From contig CAJXCK010000014.1 in NCBI GenBank assembly GCA_913051785.1, positions 1-34,019 on the forward strand: DNA of 34,019 nucleotides. Reading direction: 5' to 3'. Below the pieces are notes generated by a model. It was given only the letters and a program-made list of their open reading frames with translations. It made no database searches and was not told the origin of the DNA. Numbering within the stretch: position 1 is the stretch's first letter; each line of letters begins with the position of its first letter. Made by a program: the position numbers and the translations under genes. Below, piece by piece: positions 1-11,000 of this stretch. Source of the stretch: an uncultured Gammaproteobacteria bacterium (GTDB lineage Bacteria > Pseudomonadota > Gammaproteobacteria > Pseudomonadales > Azotimanducaceae).

Positions 1-54
1 ACTCCCGACCTCGTGAATGCCATTCACGCGCTCTCCCAGCTGAGCTATGGCCCC
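1..54 (-). tRNA. tRNA-Ala (anticodon GGC), 3' end truncated by window start
   Basis: Reverse complement reads GGGGCCATAGCTCAGCTGGGAGAGCGCGTGAATGGCATTCACGAGGTCGGGAGT: Ala-type acceptor/D-arm, anticodon stem CGTGA/TCACG with loop ATGGCAT (anticodon GGC). Confidence 0.93.
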
Positions 55-124
55 GTACCCGTCTAGTTGAATGTTAGGTAGCTCGCAATTCAGTGTCAAC
101 GCGTAAGCCAATCATCATAAAACT

Positions 125-1603
125 TCAATCTCTTAAGGCAATAAAATCCTTTTCTAACTTTTTGCGTTCCTTGCCTGAGACACCAATAACGTCCAGCGCA
201 TCTCTCAGCCTGGCTCTAGATAAATCAGATCCCAGAATAGCCATCGAATCGAATAAAGGCAGAGAAACCTTTTTCCCACTTATTGCGACGAAAACTGGTG
301 ACAAAAAATCTCGCATTTTCAGATCCATCGAGGAAGCAAGAGTGCCACACCTCTCAAACAATGAATCCCTATCCCACTCGACCTGAGTGTCAAGTGCTGC
401 CAACAAGTGGTGCAAAATTTTCTTCGACAAATCGAGCTCCAAAGGAAGCCCCTTAAAATCAGTCAGAGACAATTCTGCTCGGTTTCCGATCAGGTAGTTC
501 GAAATTGGCGCCAACTCCGAGAATGTTTCTGCTCGGTCTTTGACTAGAGGCAAAAGACGTTCTAAACCCCCCGAACTTTCCAACCAGCGGAGGAACCTCT
601 GTTGGTAATCGGAGTCATCGAGTTTTCTCAGATATTGTCCATTCAACCATTTCAATTTCGACTGATCAAAAACTGGTCCGCTCGTACTGATTCTGTCCAG
701 ATCAAGAGCCTTTATCATTTCCTGTACATCGAAAATCTCTCTCTCATCTGGCATAGACCAGCCCATCAGACCGAGGAAGTTGAGCAAAGCTTCTGGAAGT
801 ACGCCCGTATCCTTGTAGTAATTCAGACTCGTGGGATTCTTTCGCTTTGAGAGTTTGCTTTTATCCTCGTTCCGCAGAAGTGGCAGATGTATCAACTCAG
901 GCATATCCCATCCAAAATACTCGAAGAGTAGTTTGTGTTTAGGAACCGAGTTAAGCCACTCCTCTCCTCTCAATACGTGAGTAATACCCATCAAGTGATC
1001 ATCGACAACGACCGCCAGATGATATGTTGGCATACCGTCAGCTTTTAAAATGACCTGCATATCGATCTGGTCATAGGCTATAGATATTGAGCCTCTCAAC
1101 CGATCTTCGAAGACACATTCGCCAGTCTCGGGCACTTTCATCCGAACGACGCTCTCCTCTCCAGCCGCCATCTTTTGGTAAACATCCTCTTTGGACAAAC
1201 CAAGACACAGACCATCGTATCCAGTAGTCTCTCCGGCTTTTTGTTGAGAAGCCCGCAGTACATCTAATCTGTCTTTTGAACAGAAACATCGAAACGCGTG
1301 ACCAGCATTCAATAACTGAGCCACATATCCCGTGTATAAATCACCCCGTTCACTTTGACGATAAGGCCCAAACTCCCCACCGCAATCTGGTCCCTCGTCC
1401 CAATCGAGGCCTAACCATTTCAAAGAGCTGAAGATAGCTTCTTCAGAACTCTTCGTACTTCGAGCTAGATCAGTATCCTCAATTCGAAGGAGAAATTTCC
1501 CTTTGTTTGCTCGCGCAAACGCCCAATTAAAAAGAGCAACGTAAGCAGTGCCCACATGTGGATCGCCTGTAGGAGAGGGGGCGATTCTCGTCCGGACTTC
1601 CAT
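125..1603 (-). CDS. gltX: Glutamate--tRNA ligase
   Basis: 492 aa; N-terminal RIAPSPTGDPHVGTA (HIGH-class motif), GEEWLNS, KLSKRKNP (KMSKS-class) motifs; followed by tRNA-Ala. Confidence 0.96.
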   Translation of the reverse strand: MEVRTRIAPSPTGDPHVGTAYVALFNWAFARANKGKFLLRIEDTDLARSTKSSEEAIFSSLKWLGLDWDEGPDCGGEFGPYRQSERGDLYTGYVAQLLNAGHAFRCFCSKDRLDVLRASQQKAGETTGYDGLCLGLSKEDVYQKMAAGEESVVRMKVPETGECVFEDRLRGSISIAYDQIDMQVILKADGMPTYHLAVVVDDHLMGITHVLRGEEWLNSVPKHKLLFEYFGWDMPELIHLPLLRNEDKSKLSKRKNPTSLNYYKDTGVLPEALLNFLGLMGWSMPDEREIFDVQEMIKALDLDRISTSGPVFDQSKLKWLNGQYLRKLDDSDYQQRFLRWLESSGGLERLLPLVKDRAETFSELAPISNYLIGNRAELSLTDFKGLPLELDLSKKILHHLLAALDTQVEWDRDSLFERCGTLASSMDLKMRDFLSPVFVAISGKKVSLPLFDSMAILGSDLSRARLRDALDVIGVSGKERKKLEKDFIALRD

Positions 1604-1612
1604 TTACGATCG

Positions 1613-3082
1613 CTAGAAGCCCATCTCTTCTGCGTCTTCCGGTATAAGCGGATATTTAATACCTGCCATCTTCTGAACAACCCTGATTACCTGACACGAA
1701 TAACCAAACTCATTGTCATACCAAACATACAACACAACCCTGTCTTCTTTAACGATCGTTGCTTCTCCATCAACTATACAGGCGTGACGATTGCCGACGA
1801 GATCTGAGGAGACGATATCAGGCGAGGTCGTGAAATCAATTTGACGTTGAAGCTTGCCATGCAATGCAGACTCCCTTAAAAAATCACTAATCTCCTCCAT
1901 GGTAGTCGCCTGACTCAGCGTTAAGTTAAGAATCGCAAGAGACACATTCGGTGTGGGCACCCTAATTGCGTTTCCAGTTAGCTTTCCGTCTAACTCAGGT
2001 AGCAATTTGGTTACGGCGGAAGAGGCTCCCGTCTCAGTGATGACCATATTTAGAGGTGCCCCTCTACCTCTTCGATTTTTCTTGTGAAAATTATCTATCA
2101 GATTCTGATCATTGGTATACGCGTGTACGGTTTCCATATGGCCACTAACGATACCGAATTGATCGTTAACCGCCTTCAGAACCGGCACTATCGCGTTCGT
2201 CGTACAACTCGCCGCTGCTAATATGCCATCCCCAGGCTCAATCTGATCATTATTTATACCAGCAACAATATTCTTTACCTTTCCGCTTCCCGGCGCAGTA
2301 AGGATTACTCTTGCTGCCCCATTTGACTTTAAATGGCGGGACAAGCCCTCCTCATCTTTCCAAGCACCGGTGTTGTCGATTATTATCGCATCGGAGATCC
2401 CATAAACCGCGTAATCGACTTCGTCCGGGTTGCTTGCATAAATAACCCTAATTACATTTCCATTAGCGATAATGCACTGGTTTTCCTCGTCCACCCGAAT
2501 GGTTCCCTGAAAACTTCCATGGACAGAATCTCGCCTCAACAAACCCGCTCTCTTCATCAAGTCATCGGCACCACTTTTTCTTACCACGATCGCCTTCAGC
2601 CGAAGCTGAGTTCCGCCTCCTGTCTTTTCAATTAATAGTCTCGCTAACAGTCGTCCGATCCTGCCAAATCCATACAAAACCACGTCCTGAGGTTTGACCA
2701 AAGGAGGATCTGTCTGATCTATGACTTTTTCGCACTGAGCTTTGACGAATCCATCTATGTCGATTTCATCGGCCTTCGGATCATCTATAATCTTAGAAGC
2801 CAACTTCCCTAGATCAATATGACAGGGGCCTAAATTCAATTTGCTCAGCGCTACTAGAATGGGATACGTCTCAAATTCTGACAACTCATTTTGAGCCAAC
2901 TGACGAACATACCTATGTGCTTTCATTAACCGAGTCACGCTTTGGTTATATAGCGCTCTCCCATAGCAATAAACGACGACATTCTTTCTGTAAAGCTGAC
3001 CTATGAGCGGAATCATAGCCTCCGCGAGGGCTTCTCTTTCTTTCCAGTCTGGAAAATAATCTTCAAGGCTAGGTAGTGCCAC
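1613..3082 (-). CDS. gap: Glyceraldehyde-3-phosphate dehydrogenase, long form with ~130 aa N-terminal extension
   Basis: 489 aa; Rossmann GFGRIGRLLARLL, catalytic AASCTTNAIVPVLK, HAYTNDQN, WYDNEFGYSCQ motifs; extra N-terminal region before the Rossmann fold. Ends 9 bp before gltX. Confidence 0.93.
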   Translation of the reverse strand: MALPSLEDYFPDWKEREALAEAMIPLIGQLYRKNVVVYCYGRALYNQSVTRLMKAHRYVRQLAQNELSEFETYPILVALSKLNLGPCHIDLGKLASKIIDDPKADEIDIDGFVKAQCEKVIDQTDPPLVKPQDVVLYGFGRIGRLLARLLIEKTGGGTQLRLKAIVVRKSGADDLMKRAGLLRRDSVHGSFQGTIRVDEENQCIIANGNVIRVIYASNPDEVDYAVYGISDAIIIDNTGAWKDEEGLSRHLKSNGAARVILTAPGSGKVKNIVAGINNDQIEPGDGILAAASCTTNAIVPVLKAVNDQFGIVSGHMETVHAYTNDQNLIDNFHKKNRRGRGAPLNMVITETGASSAVTKLLPELDGKLTGNAIRVPTPNVSLAILNLTLSQATTMEEISDFLRESALHGKLQRQIDFTTSPDIVSSDLVGNRHACIVDGEATIVKEDRVVLYVWYDNEFGYSCQVIRVVQKMAGIKYPLIPEDAEEMGF

Positions 3083-3200
3083 GGGAATTCCTATTTCGTT
3101 TGTTTCGCTTGGGCCAAAGTTTGACCATTTTTTTGCGGGGAAAGTGTAAAGGCTTTCAGGTTATACCAGCAACCCGGAATTCGCTGTCTATGATAGAAAT

Positions 3201-4256
3201 TTACCTAAAGCTTTCGTTGATTGACTCCAAAATATTACTACCTGGACACAACTCATCTTCAGTCAGTTGCGCCAGCGGAGTCTTAACAGTTCCCATTATG
3301 TCATGGCATTCCACAGGATTTGAGTCGACGTATAACAAACCGGTTACGACGGTTCCCTCCTCTTGCATCTTCTGAACATAATTGAGCGCCCCTACCCGAT
3401 CATGTGGATCATAGTCCGCATCCAATTTATATAGTCGCAACGTCGAACCATCAGGCATTGCTACATCCTCTCTTGCACCTTCCTCGTAATCCGCCATAAC
3501 TTCAGGAGAAGTGAGAATAAGATCAGCATTGACTGCCGTATCGCGATGATCGCGGGTAAATTCATAGCTCTTAGTTGAACCAACATGGTTGTTGAAAGCC
3601 ACGCAAGGGGAAATGACATCAATAAATGCCATACCTTTATGTTTCAGCGCAGCCTTTATTAGCGGCACGAGCTGTTTCTTATCTCCAGAAAAACTCCTCG
3701 CAACAAAACTTGCTCCAAGCTGCAGAGCCATGCTGACAAGATCGATCGGCTCATATAGATTTGCAATCCCCTTTTTGCTCGTTGAGCCTCTGTCGTTTGT
3801 AGCCGAAAATTGTCCCTTGGTCAGGCCATAGGTTCCATTGTTATCCACGAGATAGAGCATATTGATCCGCCTGCGAACAATATGGGCAAATTGTCCCAAA
3901 CCTATTGATGCGCTATCACCATCGCCAGAAACGCCGATACCCAGAAGGTCACGGTTTGCCAGATTGGCCCCCGTCATCACACTGGGCATTCTCCCGTGAA
4001 CGGAATTAAATCCATGACTTTTGTTAAGAAAATAACTAGGTGTTTTGGACGAGCAACCGATGCCTGAGACCTTTACAAACCTATGTGGAGGCAATGATAG
4101 CTCAGCACAAGCTTGAACGACCGACGCGCTAACTGAATCATGGCCGCAGCCAGCACAAAGGGTGGAAACCGAACCTTCATAATCTCTACGAGTCAGACCC
4201 AGGTCATTGCGGGGCAAACTTGGGTGATGAACTCTAGGTTTAGCTATGAAAGTCAT
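3201..4256 (-). CDS. korB: 2-oxoacid:acceptor (ferredoxin) oxidoreductase subunit beta
   Basis: 351 aa; CAGCGH, SGIGCSS, TPP-binding GDGDSASIGLGQ...NNGTYGLTKGQFS motifs; ATGA overlap with upstream alpha subunit. Confidence 0.9.
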   Translation of the reverse strand: MTFIAKPRVHHPSLPRNDLGLTRRDYEGSVSTLCAGCGHDSVSASVVQACAELSLPPHRFVKVSGIGCSSKTPSYFLNKSHGFNSVHGRMPSVMTGANLANRDLLGIGVSGDGDSASIGLGQFAHIVRRRINMLYLVDNNGTYGLTKGQFSATNDRGSTSKKGIANLYEPIDLVSMALQLGASFVARSFSGDKKQLVPLIKAALKHKGMAFIDVISPCVAFNNHVGSTKSYEFTRDHRDTAVNADLILTSPEVMADYEEGAREDVAMPDGSTLRLYKLDADYDPHDRVGALNYVQKMQEEGTVVTGLLYVDSNPVECHDIMGTVKTPLAQLTEDELCPGSNILESINESFR

Positions 4257-6091
4257 GATTTCACCTCGAAAACTTTGGCGATATTATTTTGATCAAAATA
4301 CTCGCTTATCTGCCGATATATATTGTTGGCGGAAATAGACAATCCGGCGTAATACAAGACTGGTCTCATTTTGGAGGGATCAACCTCTAGTTCATTAATC
4401 AAAAGTGTTCGCATTTGCCCATCTCGGTTCTGTTCAACCACGAAAATCATCTCGTGATCTGCAACGAACTTCGAAACCTCGGCTCCAAAAGGAAAAGCTC
4501 TCACATGACAATGATCTAGGATTATTCCATCATCCGCTAGCAGGTCTAGAGCCTCAGGCATAGGAAGTACAGTAGTCCCGTAGCACATCACTCCCATCCG
4601 ACTGCCATTCATTGAGATTAACGCCTCTGGGACTAGAGTTTTTATTGTTTCCCATTTTTTCTCTAGGCGTTTCATATTTCGCTCGTACGCTTCGGGAGAT
4701 TCGGTGTAAACAGCAAACTCATCCCTAGAGGTGCCTCTTGTGAAAAAAGAACCCTTGTCTTCATGTGTTCCCGGGAGGGTTCTGTAGCCTATGCCGTCTC
4801 CGTCTACGTCAAGATATCTTCCAAAAGAATCCAGCTCGTCTAAATCTTTGGCAGAGAGAACCTTTCCCCTGTCATATTTTGTTGAATCATCCCATTCAAA
4901 TGGATCACTCAAATTTTGATTCATACCTAATTCTAGATCACTCATAACCAATACCGGTGTTTGAGCGCGATCCGCCAAATTGAGTGCCAAGTTAGCAAAA
5001 TCAAAGCAATCCTTCGGCGTAGTGGGAAAGAGCAGAGGATGCTTCGTATCACCGTGGGACGCGTAAGCCGCGCCTATAAGATCACTCTGCTGAGTCCTAG
5101 TGGGCATACCGGTCGACGGTCCAGAACGTTGAATATCCCAAACGACTGCCGGGATCTCGGCAAAATAGGCCAGTCCTAAAAACTCTGACATTAAGGAAAT
5201 ACCAGGTCCGCTGGTTGCCGTAAAAGCGCGCGCTCCATTCCATGCGGCGCCAATCACGACACCTATCGCCGCCAACTCATCTTCCACCTGTATGATGGCA
5301 AAATTCTTGTCTCCAGTCTCAACATCGATCCGCAACTTATTCGCGTGCTTTTCAAAAGCCTCAGCAACTGACGTCGAAGGCGTGATCGGATACCATGCAC
5401 AAACTGACGCTCCGCCATAAACCGCCCCCAGACCAGCTGCCTCATTACCTTCAACAAAGATCTTGTCGCCAACTTTATCTGATCGCTTAACCTGGAACCT
5501 AATTGGCGCATCGAGATACTTCACAGCATAATTCCGTCCAATCTCTAAAGCTCTTATATTTGGTTCTATTAAGTCATCTTTACCTTTGTACTGGGTGGAG
5601 ACCATTCCGGTAATTATCTCGAACTCAATATCGATAAGACCCGCCAACACCCCCAAGTAAGTAATATTTTTAAAAAGGTTGCGCTGCTTCTGGATCGAAA
5701 ATTCGGATAGAAGCATCGTCGATATCGGCACTCCAATGAGATTGATATCTGGCCTAAGCAAGGATTTAGGCAGCTCCTTGGAGTTGTCATATACCAAATA
5801 TCCCCCTGGTAAGAGACTACTAACGTCCTCCTCAAATGTCTCAGCGTTCATTGCGACCATGATATCGACGCCCTCGCGTCTACCCAGATACCCATGATCG
5901 TTGACCCTGACCTCGAACCAGGTGGGCAAACCTTCGATGTTCGAGGGGAATATATTTCGAGTCGACACCGGGATCCCCATGCGGAAGAGAGCTTTGGCAA
6001 ACATGCCATTAGCGCTAGCTGAACCTGAGCCATTCACATTCGCGAAGCGGATGACAAAATCATTTAGAGTGATGTCTTCTCTCGGATTCAC
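4253..6091 (-). CDS. korA: 2-oxoacid:acceptor oxidoreductase subunit alpha (gamma+alpha domains fused)
   Basis: 612 aa; N-terminal gamma-type domain (FANVNGSGSASANGMFAKALFRMG), then alpha domain with YPITPSTSVAEAF and ATSGPGISLMSEFLGLAY; 4 bp overlaps with both neighbours. Confidence 0.9.
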   Translation of the reverse strand: MNPREDITLNDFVIRFANVNGSGSASANGMFAKALFRMGIPVSTRNIFPSNIEGLPTWFEVRVNDHGYLGRREGVDIMVAMNAETFEEDVSSLLPGGYLVYDNSKELPKSLLRPDINLIGVPISTMLLSEFSIQKQRNLFKNITYLGVLAGLIDIEFEIITGMVSTQYKGKDDLIEPNIRALEIGRNYAVKYLDAPIRFQVKRSDKVGDKIFVEGNEAAGLGAVYGGASVCAWYPITPSTSVAEAFEKHANKLRIDVETGDKNFAIIQVEDELAAIGVVIGAAWNGARAFTATSGPGISLMSEFLGLAYFAEIPAVVWDIQRSGPSTGMPTRTQQSDLIGAAYASHGDTKHPLLFPTTPKDCFDFANLALNLADRAQTPVLVMSDLELGMNQNLSDPFEWDDSTKYDRGKVLSAKDLDELDSFGRYLDVDGDGIGYRTLPGTHEDKGSFFTRGTSRDEFAVYTESPEAYERNMKRLEKKWETIKTLVPEALISMNGSRMGVMCYGTTVLPMPEALDLLADDGIILDHCHVRAFPFGAEVSKFVADHEMIFVVEQNRDGQMRTLLINELEVDPSKMRPVLYYAGLSISANNIYRQISEYFDQNNIAKVFEVKS

Positions 6092-7872
6092 GCGTTATAA
6101 GAACCTAATTGAGGCACATGGATAACCGACCGCTGCATATCCCAGGCATTTGTGGGGCATCGCTCAGCACAAAGACCACAGTGAAGACAAACATCTTCGT
6201 CTTTCACCATGACTCTTTTAGTCTTTAGCTCATCGGACACATATAGATCCTGACTTTCCTCCAAGGCAGGTGCGGTCAGTGTTTTTCTCAGGTCTTCTTC
6301 GTCGGCATTTTCAACAAACGATATGCAATCCATCGGACAGATATCGACACAAGCATCACACTCTATGCATAGGTCTTCACTAAAAACCGTCTGAATGTCG
6401 CAATTCAAGCATCGCTGCGCCTCACTAGCTCCTAGTTCCTTGTCGAAGCCCAATTCCACCTCCACTTTGATATCGCTAAGCGCAATGGTCTTCTCAACAA
6501 GCGGCACTTGAAACCTTAACGAGTCATCATGCTGGGAATCGTACGCCCACTCATGAACGCCCATTTTAGTAGACAGTAGATTAACTCCTTCCGGTGGCCT
6601 ATCTTTTTTCGGGTCCTTGCCCTGGCAGAGAAGATGGATACTTATTGCCGCTTTATGGGCGTGAGCGGAGGCCCAGATGATGTTTTCAGGACCGAAAGCA
6701 CTATCCCCTCCAAAGAACACTTTGGGATGCTGAGATTGCAAGGTTTCGTCGTCCAATACAGGACAATCCCATTTATCAAAATCCATGCCCAGGTCTCTTT
6801 CGATCCAGGGACAATGGTTATCTTGTCCAATCGCCATCAACACATGGTCGCACTCAATAAACTCATCGGGCTCACCACTTGGCTCGTATTTCAGCCTACC
6901 GTCCTCCCCTCTCACCGGGGTCACGCACTCAAAAACAATACCTTTCAGTTTGCCATTTTCATGCACGAACTCTTTGGGAGGGCGATTGTTTATAATCGGA
7001 ATACCCTCTCTCATAGCATCTTCTTTTTCCCACTCAGACGCCTTCATAACTTCAAAAGCCGACCTGACGACCACCTTTACCGATTCGGCACCAAGCCTTC
7101 TAGATGTTCGACAACAGTCCATTGCCGTGTTGCCGCCGCCCATGACAATAACTTTTCCTTGGATATTTGATACATGTCCAAACGCTACACTGGAAAGCCA
7201 ATCGATCCCTATGTGAATATGGTCATCGACTTCTTCTCGACCGGGAAGTTCCAGGTCTCTCCCTCTGGGTGCTCCTGTTCCTACAAAATAAGCATCAAAA
7301 TTTTGGTCTAACAAGTCTCGCATGCTCGTGATTTCTGTTCCAAAGTGGCAGATCACACCCATATCTAGTATACGGTCTACCTCTTCCTCAAGAACTTCAA
7401 CGGGTAAGCGAAAAGCAGGAATTTGAGAGCGCATAAAGCCCCCACCCTTTTCTTCTTTTTCGAACAAATGGACCTCATAACCAAGTGGTAAAAGGTCTCT
7501 CGCCACTGCAAGAGAAGCTGGCCCAGCACCGATAAGGGCAATTTTTTTTCCGTTTTTATCTGTTGGAACAATGGGCATATAGGCCGAGACATCACCTTTG
7601 TTGTCCGCTGCTACTCTCTTGAGCCGGCAGATAGCCACCGCCTTTTCTTCGGTACGGACTCGCCTGCACGCTGGCTCACATGGCCTATCGCAAGTCCTCC
7701 CGAGTATTCCTGGAAAGACATTAGAATCCCAGTTGAGCATGTAGGCTTCTGTGTATTTTTCCTCAGCGATAAGCCTAATGTATTCAGGTACGGGAGTGTG
7801 AGCCGGGCAGGCCCATTGACAATCCACAACTTTATGAAAATAGTTCGGATCACCGATTTTTGTAGGTTTCAT
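6088..7872 (-). CDS. FAD-dependent NAD(P)-binding oxidoreductase (GltD-like) fused to C-terminal 4Fe-4S ferredoxin domain
   Basis: 594 aa; GltD-type N-terminal Cys region (CQWACPAHTPVPEYI...GRTCDRPCEPACRR), FAD GAGPASLAVARDL, NAD(P) GGGNTAMDCCR, C-terminal CIECDACVDICP and CLHCGLCAERCP ferredoxin clusters. Confidence 0.88.
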   Translation of the reverse strand: MKPTKIGDPNYFHKVVDCQWACPAHTPVPEYIRLIAEEKYTEAYMLNWDSNVFPGILGRTCDRPCEPACRRVRTEEKAVAICRLKRVAADNKGDVSAYMPIVPTDKNGKKIALIGAGPASLAVARDLLPLGYEVHLFEKEEKGGGFMRSQIPAFRLPVEVLEEEVDRILDMGVICHFGTEITSMRDLLDQNFDAYFVGTGAPRGRDLELPGREEVDDHIHIGIDWLSSVAFGHVSNIQGKVIVMGGGNTAMDCCRTSRRLGAESVKVVVRSAFEVMKASEWEKEDAMREGIPIINNRPPKEFVHENGKLKGIVFECVTPVRGEDGRLKYEPSGEPDEFIECDHVLMAIGQDNHCPWIERDLGMDFDKWDCPVLDDETLQSQHPKVFFGGDSAFGPENIIWASAHAHKAAISIHLLCQGKDPKKDRPPEGVNLLSTKMGVHEWAYDSQHDDSLRFQVPLVEKTIALSDIKVEVELGFDKELGASEAQRCLNCDIQTVFSEDLCIECDACVDICPMDCISFVENADEEDLRKTLTAPALEESQDLYVSDELKTKRVMVKDEDVCLHCGLCAERCPTNAWDMQRSVIHVPQLGSYNA

Positions 7873-8082
7873 GAAGATCTAGACCCTGTTCTTACTAATT
7901 TAATCGAGCGAGATCACTATCTAAAACCACTTTTCGGTCTCGCCCAGCCATCGAACAATAGCCAGACTCTACTTCATGACCACACTGATGACCAGCTTTT
8001 GTCCACCCTAGGTTACGCAAGATAGTCTATCCCTCGCCACTACGATAGATACACGGTTTTTCTATTCACCGAGCTGACCAAC

Positions 8083-11000
8083 GTGACACAATACCGACCC
8101 AGGGAACGTCAACAAACACCAAAAATAAGATTGAAAAAATTGACCAATTTCTTAGTCAAATCATCCGCGATAGACCTAACGCCCACTACCGGAGGCACCA
8201 GCAAACTATGGAGCGGGCTGGCTGAAGGCGCCGGCCCATTGGCGTTACATGAATACTTAAACTTAGATGATGTCGCCAGTAACCCGAGCGATTTCGAAAA
8301 GGTTGTCGTTGTTACAAAAGACGCTGAGTCTGCGGATAGCTGGCTGAAATCCCTGAAATTTTTTAGAGATAATAAGGATCCAGAATCGGGCAACTTCGAA
8401 TACAAAGCTTTTCCTGACTGGGAAACGCTACCGTATGATTTTTTCTCGCCGCATCAGAACATCACCTCCTCGCGAATAGACTGCTTGTATGAACTCAGCA
8501 TCGAGAAAAAAAGATTAGTCGTAACAATACCCGTAACAACGCTTTTACAAAAGATAGCCCCTCCTGCTTTCATAACTGGGTCAACTTTCCGCTATGAAAC
8601 CGGGCAGAAACTGATAATAAACAACGAGAGACTCAAGCTCGATTCCTCAGGTTACGTTGCCTCAAATCTGGTAACGCAAAGGGGACAATACGCCGTAAGA
8701 GGATCTGTGATCGATATCTTCCCAATGGGATCCGACTTGCCAGTTAGGGTGGATCTTTTTGACGATGAAATAGACTCTCTACGGCTTTTCGACCCTGAAA
8801 CACAAATGACGGTTGAGGAAGTGAGAGAGTTTCGCTTGCTCCCTGGGAAAGAATTCCCCTTCGATGACGATGCAATCAAACGATTCAAACGCAAGTGGCA
8901 CGAGACTTTCTTCGTAGACGCAAGAAGCTGCCCAATTTACCTCGACGTACAGTCGTATATTGCCCCGAGCGGCATCGAGTATTTCGCTCCATTGTTCTTC
9001 GACAAGATGGCTGATTTTTTTGACTACGTTCCGAATAGCACGCTTTTCGTCCTGGAGCCCGGCATAGAAGAACAATTGAACGAGTTCCATTTGAAATTGA
9101 CCCAGCGATATAGCGAGATGTGTCACGACCTGGAGAGGCCTATTCTTGATCCATCCGAATTGTTCCTTAATCCTGAAGAGCTTCACGAATTGATCAAGAA
9201 GTATAGGATCATCCGTCTCAACAATATTGATAATGAGGGATATTCCTTTAGGAGTGGTGACCTGCAAGATGTGCTGCCAGATTCTGATCCCCGTTCACTT
9301 CATGACGACATCGCAAAATTTTTATCCTCTCAAGCAAAAAAGATCATCCTGGTGACCGAGTCCCTAGGGCGGAGAGAGATCCTCGAAGAAAAATTCAAAA
9401 CCCATGGCCTACAACTATCCGCGACGGACTCCTTCACCGAAGCTAAAGGCCTCACCAAACACGCAATTCTAACGGGATCGCTCCAGAAGGGCTTCATCAC
9501 CGACGAGGTGATAGCAATTTGCGAGAGGGACTTTAAAACAAAGACCCCAATAGTCGGCACACAAGGTCGGCGCACAAGTTTCGACAGTGATCAGATCATT
9601 CGGAATCTAAATGAGCTATCTATGGGATCGCCAGTGGTGCATATAGAGCATGGAGTTGGAAGATTCTTAGGCTTAGAGATACTTACCATAGACGAAGAGG
9701 AGGATGAGTTCTTGTCCATCGGCTACGCAGAGGGAGCCAAACTCTATGTACCTGTAAGCTCTCTCCACCTTGTTAGTCGATATTCTGGCGCCGAAGAGTC
9801 CTCTGCTCCTTTGCACCGACTAGGCTCGGAACAATGGAATCGAGCCAAAAGGAAGGCAACGGAGAAAGTGAGGGATATTGCTGCAGAGCTACTCGATATC
9901 TACGCTCGCCGGAAGGCAAGAAGAACCGAGAAAATGTCTATTGATGAGGAAGATCTTGAAGCGTTCTCGGAGGAATTTCCTTTTGAACTTACGAGAGATC
10001 AGGCTGACACAGTTGCTGAAACACTAAACGATCTAAGTTCCGAAAAAGCGACAGATAGATTGATCTGCGGTGATGTAGGGTTCGGAAAGACAGAGATCGC
10101 ACTTCGTGCGGCACTCGTCACGGTCCAAAATCGAAAACAGATCGCCGTGCTGGTGCCTACGACGCTCCTGGCACAACAACATTTTGATACTTTCAAAAAT
10201 CGTTTTGCGAACTGGCCTGTGTCCATTGCTAGCGTCAGTAGGATGAATTCAAACAAAGACAGTGCGATCGTTGCCGAGGGGTGTAAATCTGGCACGCTTG
10301 ATATTGTGATCGGCACGCACAAGCTATTGGGCCCAGAATTCATCTTCAAAAATCTAGGTTTGGTAATCATCGATGAAGAACACCGCTTTGGAGTAAAACA
10401 AAAAGAGAGCATTAGGGCTCTGCGCGCCGAGGTCGACATTTTGGCAATGACGGCCACACCGATTCCAAGGACCCTGAATATGTCGCTCTCAGGGATAAGG
10501 GATCTATCCATAATCTCGACGCCACCGGAAAATAGATTACCAGTTAAGACTTTCGTAAAGCCCTTCAGAAAGCACCTAGTCCGAGAGGCCATTCGTCGAG
10601 AGATTCTAAGAGGTGGACAAGTATTTTTGATTCACAACGACGTCAAGACGATCGAGCTGTCTGCCGAAATCGTCAAGGAGCTGGTGCCCGAGGCTCGAAT
10701 CGGTATCGCTCATGGCCAGATGCGTAAAACCCAACTCGGGACAATCATGTCCGATTTTCACCACCGAAGATCTAACGTTCTGGTTTGTAGCACAATAGTA
10801 GAGAACGGCCTTGATATTCCAAACGCTAATACAATCATTATTCAACGTGCCGATAAACTTGGCCTTTCGCAATTGCACCAGTTAAGGGGCCGGGTTGGAC
10901 GGAGTAATCGCCAGGCGTATGCATTTCTATTGCTACCCGAAGAGGGAGAGATAACAAACGATGCAAAAAAACGTCTTGAGGCAATTGAACTGGCCGAATC

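Noticed and set aside
6634-7216. Overlapping 178 aa and 143 aa plus-strand ORFs inside the GltD-like gene
   Set aside because: Opposite strand to a conserved FAD/NAD(P) oxidoreductase; no domain signature.
7798-8025. 75 aa plus-strand ORF spanning the Kor-mfd intergenic region
   Set aside because: Begins inside the GltD-like gene on the opposite strand, has no clear RBS or domain; likely spurious.
9999-10592. 197 aa minus-strand ORF inside mfd
   Set aside because: Antisense to strongly conserved helicase motifs; shadow ORF.
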